Positions 59,827 to 64,000 of a stretch of DNA of 64,000 nt are shown in pieces. The notes under the pieces are model-generated. The model did not search any database. It was not told the origin of the DNA and saw only the letters and a list, made by a program, of their open reading frames with translations. The stretch's first letter is position 1, and every line of letters starts with the position of its first letter. The DNA is from Streptomyces sp. NBC_01463 (GTDB lineage Bacteria; Actinomycetota; Actinomycetes; Streptomycetales; Streptomycetaceae): NCBI GenBank assembly GCA_036227345.1, contig CP109468.1, positions 3,844,001 through 3,908,000 of the forward strand, read 5' to 3'. The position numbers were made by a program, and so were the translations under genes.

Positions 59827-60226
59827 CTCCTCCGGGGTGCCCCGGCCCGGTGTGATCGGATGCGTCGGGCACCTTGTAGCCGGGCACGGACGGCCAGCGG
59901 ACCGTCAGCACCACGGACTCCTCCTCGGCGAACCAGGAGTGGTCGACGCCGTGCCCCCACACGACATAGTCCCCCTGCTCGGCCAGGAGCACGCTGCGTC
60001 CGGGCAGCTCCACCCGGAAACGGCCGCTGATCAGGACCAGCAGAGCGGTGCGCGCCTCGCCGGTCACCCACTGGGCCCGCTCGTCGCCCGGCGGGTGCAC
60101 ACCCCACTTGATCTCCACGTCCTCGCTGTGCCGAGGATCGTTGGCGTCCTTGAAGTGGCCGAGCAGCCAGCCCCGGTCCAGCGCCGCGTCCTTGCCCGCG
60201 TTTCCCACGTACACACTGCTGTTCAT
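59807..60226 (-). CDS. Cupin-fold protein (signal-free)
   Basis: 139 residues from the ATG at 60226. Features are WGVHPPGDERAQWVTGEARTALLVLISGRFRVELPGRSVLLAEQGDYVVWGHGVDHSWFAEEESVVLTVRWP, a small beta-barrel cupin with a possible metal site (H...H). The 3' end overlaps the DUF397 gene. It diverges from the hemC-like gene. Function unknown. Confidence 0.75.
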   Translation of the reverse strand: MNSSVYVGNAGKDAALDRGWLLGHFKDANDPRHSEDVEIKWGVHPPGDERAQWVTGEARTALLVLISGRFRVELPGRSVLLAEQGDYVVWGHGVDHSWFAEEESVVLTVRWPSVPGYKVPDASDHTGPGHPGGATTPRT

Positions 60227-60322
60227 GATTCCGGAACGTAGCAGGGGCCGAAGTTCCGTCCTGGGACGGGCCGCCGCTTCGATATCCGCCGGGGCCTCTT
60301 CCCCGAGGGCTATCGTGGTGAT

Positions 60323-61255
60323 ATGGCCGCTGATCTCGTTCGTATCGTGTCCCGTGATTCGCCCATGGCGCTCGCTCAGGTCGAGCGCGTACGCGCCGAG
60401 CTGGCCGCGCTGTACCCCGACGTCCGCACCGAGGTCGTCCCGGTGAAGACGACCGGCGACAAGTGGATGGGCGACCTGGCCCTGGTCGAGGGGAAGGGCG
60501 CGTTCACCAAGGAGGTCGACCAGGCACTGCTCGCCGGTGACGCCGATCTCGCGGTGCACTGCGTCAAGGACATCCCGGCCGACCGGCCCCTGCCCGCCGG
60601 TACGACGTTCGCGGCGTTCCTCAAGCGCGACGACGTCCGGGACGCGCTCATCCACCCGGACGGCCTGCACCTCGACCAGCTCCCGCCGGGCACCCGGATC
60701 GGCACCTCGTCCGTCCGGCGCATCGCCCAGCTCGCCGCCTCCCACCCGCATCTGGACTGCGTACCGATGCGGGGCAACGCCAACCGGCGCCTGGAGAAGC
60801 TCGCCGCGGGGGACGCCGATGCGCTGCTCCTGGCCGTATCCGGTCTGGAACGCATCGGGCGCACCGACGTGATCTCCGAGATCCTGACGCCCGAGGTGAT
60901 GTGCCCGCCCATCGGTGCGGGGATCCTGGCGCTTCAGTGCCGTGAGGGCGACACCGCGCTCATCGACCGCGTGAGCGCCCTCGGCGATCCCGCCACGCAC
61001 CGCGAGGCAACGGCCGAGCGCATGTTCCTGCACGTTCTCCAAGGGCACTGCAACAGCCCGATCGCCGGGTACGCGCAGGTCGAGGGGAACGGCGAACTCA
61101 CCCTGCGGACCAAGGTCTTCACCCCGGACGGGAAGACCGTCCTGAACGCCCACGAGTGGGCCGGACGCCTCGACCCCGCCACCCTCGGCACCTCGGTCGC
61201 CGTCGCCCTCCTGCGCCAGGGCGCCCGGGACCTGATCGACGGGATCGCTCACTAG
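60323..61255 (+). CDS. hemC: Hydroxymethylbilane synthase paralogue
   Basis: 310 residues. The cofactor-attachment Cys is kept ([12 protein letters not shown], Cys243) and the catalytic Asp is in HCVKDIP (Asp83). DPM-contact arginines occur at [15 protein letters not shown]. The usual N-terminal RxSxLA and loop PLEGGCQVP are diverged ([10 protein letters not shown] and LQGHCNSP). It is isolated from other haem genes, so it is probably a second copy, with either housekeeping back-up or a specialised tetrapyrrole role. The gene symbol marks the family, not proof of the main haem gene. Confidence 0.85.
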   Translation: MAADLVRIVSRDSPMALAQVERVRAELAALYPDVRTEVVPVKTTGDKWMGDLALVEGKGAFTKEVDQALLAGDADLAVHCVKDIPADRPLPAGTTFAAFLKRDDVRDALIHPDGLHLDQLPPGTRIGTSSVRRIAQLAASHPHLDCVPMRGNANRRLEKLAAGDADALLLAVSGLERIGRTDVISEILTPEVMCPPIGAGILALQCREGDTALIDRVSALGDPATHREATAERMFLHVLQGHCNSPIAGYAQVEGNGELTLRTKVFTPDGKTVLNAHEWAGRLDPATLGTSVAVALLRQGARDLIDGIAH

Positions 61256-61291
61256 GTGATCCATTCCAGGGGTCAGTGACCGGAGGTACCC

Positions 61292-61681
61292 GTGCCATCC
61301 CCGCGACCGCTCACCGCCGAGGAGAAGCTCGCCGAAGCGAAGAAGCTGTTGAGCCTCCCTCGGATCGTCGTGATCTGCGGTTCGACCCGCTTCATGGCCC
61401 AGATGAACGAGGCCGATCTGCGGGAGACCAAGGCCGGAAGGATTGTCGTCAAACCGGGCTGCGACATGAAGTCGCCGCACGAACTCCGGTCCGATCCCGT
61501 CGAGGCCGAGGCACTGAAGCTCCGGCTCGACGATCTGCACCGGGCGAAGATCCGGCTCGCTGACGAGGTACTCGTGGTCGGTGACTACATCGGCGACAGC
61601 ACGCGGGCCGAAATCGCCTACGCCCGGTCGCTGGGCAGGCCCGTGCGGTTCACGCACCCCGAAGTCGACCCCGACGCCTGA
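61292..61681 (+). CDS. Small conserved protein, nucleoside 2-deoxyribosyltransferase-like
   Basis: 129 residues from the GTG at 61292, preceded by GGAGG. LPRIVVICGSTRFMAQMNEADL opens a Rossmann-like fold, followed by DLHRAKIRLADEVLVVGDYIGDSTRAEIAYARSLGRPVRF. This matches small proteins related to nucleoside 2-deoxyribosyltransferases. It follows hemC by 36 bp and may be co-transcribed. The reaction is unknown. Confidence 0.75.
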   Translation: MPSPRPLTAEEKLAEAKKLLSLPRIVVICGSTRFMAQMNEADLRETKAGRIVVKPGCDMKSPHELRSDPVEAEALKLRLDDLHRAKIRLADEVLVVGDYIGDSTRAEIAYARSLGRPVRFTHPEVDPDA

Positions 61682-61722
61682 CCGGTCGTCCAGGGCGTCC
61701 GAGGCCACCCGGTTCGCCCGGG

Positions 61723-62073
61723 TCAGAGCTTGATCGCGAAATAGGCGGTGGCGGCGACCGCGAGCAGCAGGTAGCCGCCCGGGAACGCGATGTTCCGGAA
61801 GACACGCGCGCGGACGTGGGCCAGGACCGCGCCGACGAAGAACACGGTGAGGCCGATTCCTGCCGCAAGGCCCAGCCAGGGCACCCCGAGAAGCCCGACG
61901 GCGAGGCCGACGGCGCCCGCGAGTTTGAGGGTGGCCAGGTAGGGCACCGCGGCCGGCGGTACTCCGACCCCCGCGGAGTTCGCGAGTACGAAGGGTGCCC
62001 GCGCGTAGTCCGCGATCGCGATGAACGCGTTCGCGACGACGCACGCAACAGTGGCGACGGTCAGTAGGATCAT
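61723..62073 (-). CDS. DoxX-like membrane protein
   Basis: 116 residues, four membrane helices (ILLTVATVACVVANAFIAIADY; LATLKLAGAVGLAVGLLGV; LAAGIGLTVFFVGAVLAHV; FPGGYLLLAVAATAYFAI). It belongs to the DoxX/DoxD-like family. It diverges from an ECF41-like sigma gene, and such sigma genes are often paired with small redox or membrane genes of this kind. A GGAG sits 11 nt before the ATG. Confidence 0.85.
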   Translation of the reverse strand: MILLTVATVACVVANAFIAIADYARAPFVLANSAGVGVPPAAVPYLATLKLAGAVGLAVGLLGVPWLGLAAGIGLTVFFVGAVLAHVRARVFRNIAFPGGYLLLAVAATAYFAIKL

Positions 62074-62155
62074 GACGGTGTCATCTCCTCGGGAGGCGAG
62101 CAGGAATGGGTTGTCCGACCGTCCTGACGCCGGCCGGACCCGAAAGGTGACACCC

Positions 62156-63037
62156 ATGCCGATCACGGTCGAGGAATTCGAGACCGCACGACCGCATCTG
62201 CTGTCGGCTGCCCACCGCATGCTCGGCTCGGCCCATGACGCCCAGGACGCCGTCCAGACGGCGTGGCTGCGGGCCATGGCCGCCCGGTCGTCACCGCCGA
62301 TCGAGAACCCGTCGGCGTGGCTCACGACGGTCACCGCCAGGATCTGCCTGGACGAGCTGCGCGCCCGGCGCCGTCGTAACGAGGCGCCACTGCTCGCGGA
62401 CGCCGTCCCGGCCGCGGAACTGGCCGCCGACGAGGCGGTCCTCCGCACGGAGGACGTCTCCCGGGCGCTCATGGTCCTGTTGAACCAGCTGACCCCGCCC
62501 CAGCGGGTTGCCTACGTTCTGCACGACCTGTTCTCCGTGCCGTTCGACCGGATCGCTCACGTACTGGACGGGACCGTGTCCGGTGCCAAGAAGCACGCCA
62601 GCAGGGCCCGGCAACGCCTCGGCGGAACCCCGCACGCCCCGGAGCGGGACGGTCGCGCGGACCGGGAGATCCCGGACCCGGAAATCGTCGAAGCCTTCCT
62701 GGCGGCGGCCCGGACCGGGGACACCCGCAGGATGCTCCAGTTACTCGCGCCCGACAGCGTCCGCGACGCCGACGCCGCGCTCCTGCCTCGCGGCGCCCGC
62801 AGCCTCGTCGTCGGTGCCGTCGACATCGCCACCGAGACCGTGCACTTCCGCGACCGCATTCAGGCGCTCTGCACGCTCGCCCTCGACGACCGGCCGGTGT
62901 ACGTCATCGCCCCCGGAGGCCATCCCCTCGCCACGATCGAGTTCAGGACGGCCGGACCGAAGGTCACTAGGATCACGCTGCGGTCGGCACGAATCGACGA
63001 CCGTTTCACGGCCGCTCTGCCGTCAGCAACCGCTTGA
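62156..63037 (+). CDS. ECF sigma factor with SnoaL-like C-terminal extension (ECF41-like)
   Basis: 293 residues from the ATG at 62156, with AAAGG upstream. Region 2 is HLLSAAHRMLGSAHDAQDAVQTAWLRAMAA and region 4 is LTPPQRVAYVLHDLFSVPFDRIAHVLDGTVSGAKKHASRARQRL. The C-terminal ~115 residues (PEIVEAFLAAARTGDTRRMLQLLAPDSV...) form the SnoaL-like domain that controls ECF41 sigma factors without a separate anti-sigma factor. Codon 196 is TTA (62741-62743), the only in-frame TTA I found in the window, so translation should depend on the bldA tRNA. Confidence 0.9.
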   Translation: MPITVEEFETARPHLLSAAHRMLGSAHDAQDAVQTAWLRAMAARSSPPIENPSAWLTTVTARICLDELRARRRRNEAPLLADAVPAAELAADEAVLRTEDVSRALMVLLNQLTPPQRVAYVLHDLFSVPFDRIAHVLDGTVSGAKKHASRARQRLGGTPHAPERDGRADREIPDPEIVEAFLAAARTGDTRRMLQLLAPDSVRDADAALLPRGARSLVVGAVDIATETVHFRDRIQALCTLALDDRPVYVIAPGGHPLATIEFRTAGPKVTRITLRSARIDDRFTAALPSATA

Positions 63038-63093
63038 ACCGCAACAACGGGACGTCACCGGTCCCGTCCGCGCCAACGAACCGGGGAAGATTC

Positions 63094-63510
63094 ATGACCA
63101 GCAGATTCACCGAGTTGACCGTTGACTGCCACGACCCCGAGATACTCGCCGCCTTCTGGTGCGAGGTCCTTGGATTCAACGTGATCGACCGGAGCGAGGA
63201 CAAGGTCGAGATCAGCTCCTGGGAGCCGACCGTCGAGGACATCCAGGCCCGTCAGATGCCGCCCACTCTTCACTTCATCCGGGTGCCCGAGGGCAGGACG
63301 GTGGTGAAGAACAGACTGCACCTCGACGTCAGCCCGATCGACTGCAGCACCCAGGACGAGGTGACCAGGCTCCTCGGCCTCGGCGCCACGCATGCAGATG
63401 TGGGCCAGGGCTCGGACCGTAGCTGGGTGGTCATGGCGGACCCCGAGGGAAACGAGTTCTGCGTCGTGCGCACGCTGGCACCGGCACCGGCACCGGCACC
63501 GCAGAAATAG
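63094..63510 (+). CDS. VOC-family (glyoxalase/bleomycin-resistance-like) protein
   Basis: 138 residues from the ATG at 63094, with GGGGAAG upstream. FTELTVDCHDPEILAAFWCEVLGFNV and NRLHLDVSPIDCSTQDEVTRLLGLGA with DPEGNEFCVV give the paired betaalphabetabetabeta units. It resembles the short single-domain proteins of the glyoxalase superfamily. The tail APAPAPAPQK comes from a GGCACC tandem repeat. Function unknown. Confidence 0.87.
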   Translation: MTSRFTELTVDCHDPEILAAFWCEVLGFNVIDRSEDKVEISSWEPTVEDIQARQMPPTLHFIRVPEGRTVVKNRLHLDVSPIDCSTQDEVTRLLGLGATHADVGQGSDRSWVVMADPEGNEFCVVRTLAPAPAPAPQK

Positions 63511-63869
63511 CGCATGCAGCCATTCGCAGTGCCGGTATACGGGAATCGGGAATCACGTCCTGGCCGCTCACCGAATATATGGGCGACGGCACCCACTGCG
63601 AGAATGACGGAGTTTATGACACCTGCGGGTGCTATTGCCGCCCTGTCTTGAGCATTCCCGTGTCGCAGACCGATGAACGACCGACCCTGCCGCGCCCGAA
63701 CCGCGGGATCGGGCGCGGTATAGGGAACCCCTATACCCCCTGCTGATAATTGGTCTTTGCCCCTCGTTCTTTTCCGAACGTACCGTGAAACAGCTCGACC
63801 AGGAACCCGCCCATCCACGGCTCCTGTTCCGTCGGGCGGATACTCACGCAGTCGAAAGGAACCGGTGGC
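63511..63869. promoter_or_regulatory. Intergenic region with a 21-bp palindrome before the SDR gene
   Basis: 359 bp without a credible gene, AT-richer than average. GGTATAGGG-AAC-CCCTATACC at 63717-63737 is a perfect 9-bp inverted repeat, followed by TGCTGATAAT (-10-like, gataat at 63745-63750). It looks like an operator-promoter for the SDR gene 133 bp downstream. Confidence 0.6.
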
Positions 63870-64000
63870 ATGACCACGATCGGAATCGAATCGGGAACGC
63901 GTGAACTAGCCGGAAAGCGGGCCCTGGTCACAGGTGGTTCCCGCGGCATCGGGGCGGCCGTCGTGCGCCGGCTCCTCGATGCGGGTGCCCAGGTGCTCAC
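63870..64000 (+). CDS. Short-chain dehydrogenase/reductase, 5' end only
   Basis: The first 43 residues are present. The ATG at 63870 follows GAAAGGAACC. ELAGKRALVTGGSRGIGAAVVRRLLDAGAQVL carries the TGxxxGIG NAD(P)-binding motif (residues 21-28), so it is an SDR oxidoreductase. The rest lies beyond the window. A 21-bp palindrome upstream suggests a repressor. Confidence 0.85.
   Translation, partial: MTTIGIESGTRELAGKRALVTGGSRGIGAAVVRRLLDAGAQVL

Noticed and set aside
62074..62155. ECF41 target promoter (TGTCACA-16-CGTC) between the DoxX and sigma genes
   Set aside because: Fragments such as TGTCAT and CGTC occur but not at the required spacing.

Overview
The window is high-GC actinobacterial chromosome, almost certainly Streptomyces. 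The evidence is the codon bias, a complete conservon (cvnA-D plus two cytochrome P450 genes), XRE/DUF397 genes, a DtxR-type iron regulator beside a SIS-domain phosphosugar protein, and a single in-frame rare TTA codon. I see no rRNA, tRNA, CRISPR array, prophage or antibiotic gene cluster. Gene functions are read from family motifs; no database search was possible.

Layout. 1-3.6 kb: an acyl-CoA dehydrogenase and amidohydrolase diverge from an acyl-CoA ligase, with two matching palindromes between them. 3.6-4.1 kb: a 439-bp nested inverted repeat. 4.1-8.8 kb: EF-hand protein, STAS protein, an ECF-type sigma/anti-sigma pair, purU and a small conserved protein. 8.9-16.8 kb: solute-binding lipoprotein, Pro/Gln-rich membrane protein, HTH-TPR regulator, DNA primase/polymerase-like protein and a two-gene ABC exporter. 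16.8-24 kb: hydrolase, iron regulator (dmdR1-like), nagS-like gene with a DasR-type site, PAS/GAF protein, a compact small-RNA/peptide unit, pdxH and citrate synthase. 24-26.9 kb: two lipoproteins, a beta/gamma-crystallin-like secreted protein and an acetyltransferase.

27-37.3 kb is a leftward catabolic operon: DinB-like protein, AtuA-like protein, carboxyltransferase, biotin carboxylase/BCCP, acyl-CoA dehydrogenase, 4-coumarate-CoA-ligase-like enzyme, enoyl-CoA hydratase and a terminal TetR gene. A CAAGC/GCTTG palindrome precedes the first gene. The gene content resembles acyclic-terpene (Atu) and leucine/isovalerate (Liu) pathways, but the substrate is not known. An intact IS5-family element (CTAG target duplication, 17-bp terminal repeats) sits at 38.0-39.0 kb just upstream of a DinB gene.

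39-45.2 kb: EamA exporter/LysR pair, serine hydrolase, and a 966-residue FAD/Fe-S oxidoreductase. 45.5-50.9 kb: the conservon, whose first P450 lacks the K-helix arginine. 51-57 kb: serC, Uma2 protein, acetyltransferase, PPOX protein, surface-anchored propeller protein, SGNH hydrolase and two regulators. 57.2-59.8 kb: HTH protein, unknown protein and the XRE/DUF397 pair. 59.8-64 kb: cupin, a divergent hemC paralogue, a small conserved protein, a DoxX-like protein diverging from an ECF41-like sigma gene with a TTA codon, a VOC protein and the start of an SDR gene preceded by a 21-bp palindrome.

Most notable: (1) a 21-bp repeat that supplies stop codons on both strands at convergent gene ends; (2) a self-contained unit at 21.65-21.88 kb with consensus promoter, perfect Shine-Dalgarno, 12-codon ORF, two tandem three-way-junction folds and a terminator.
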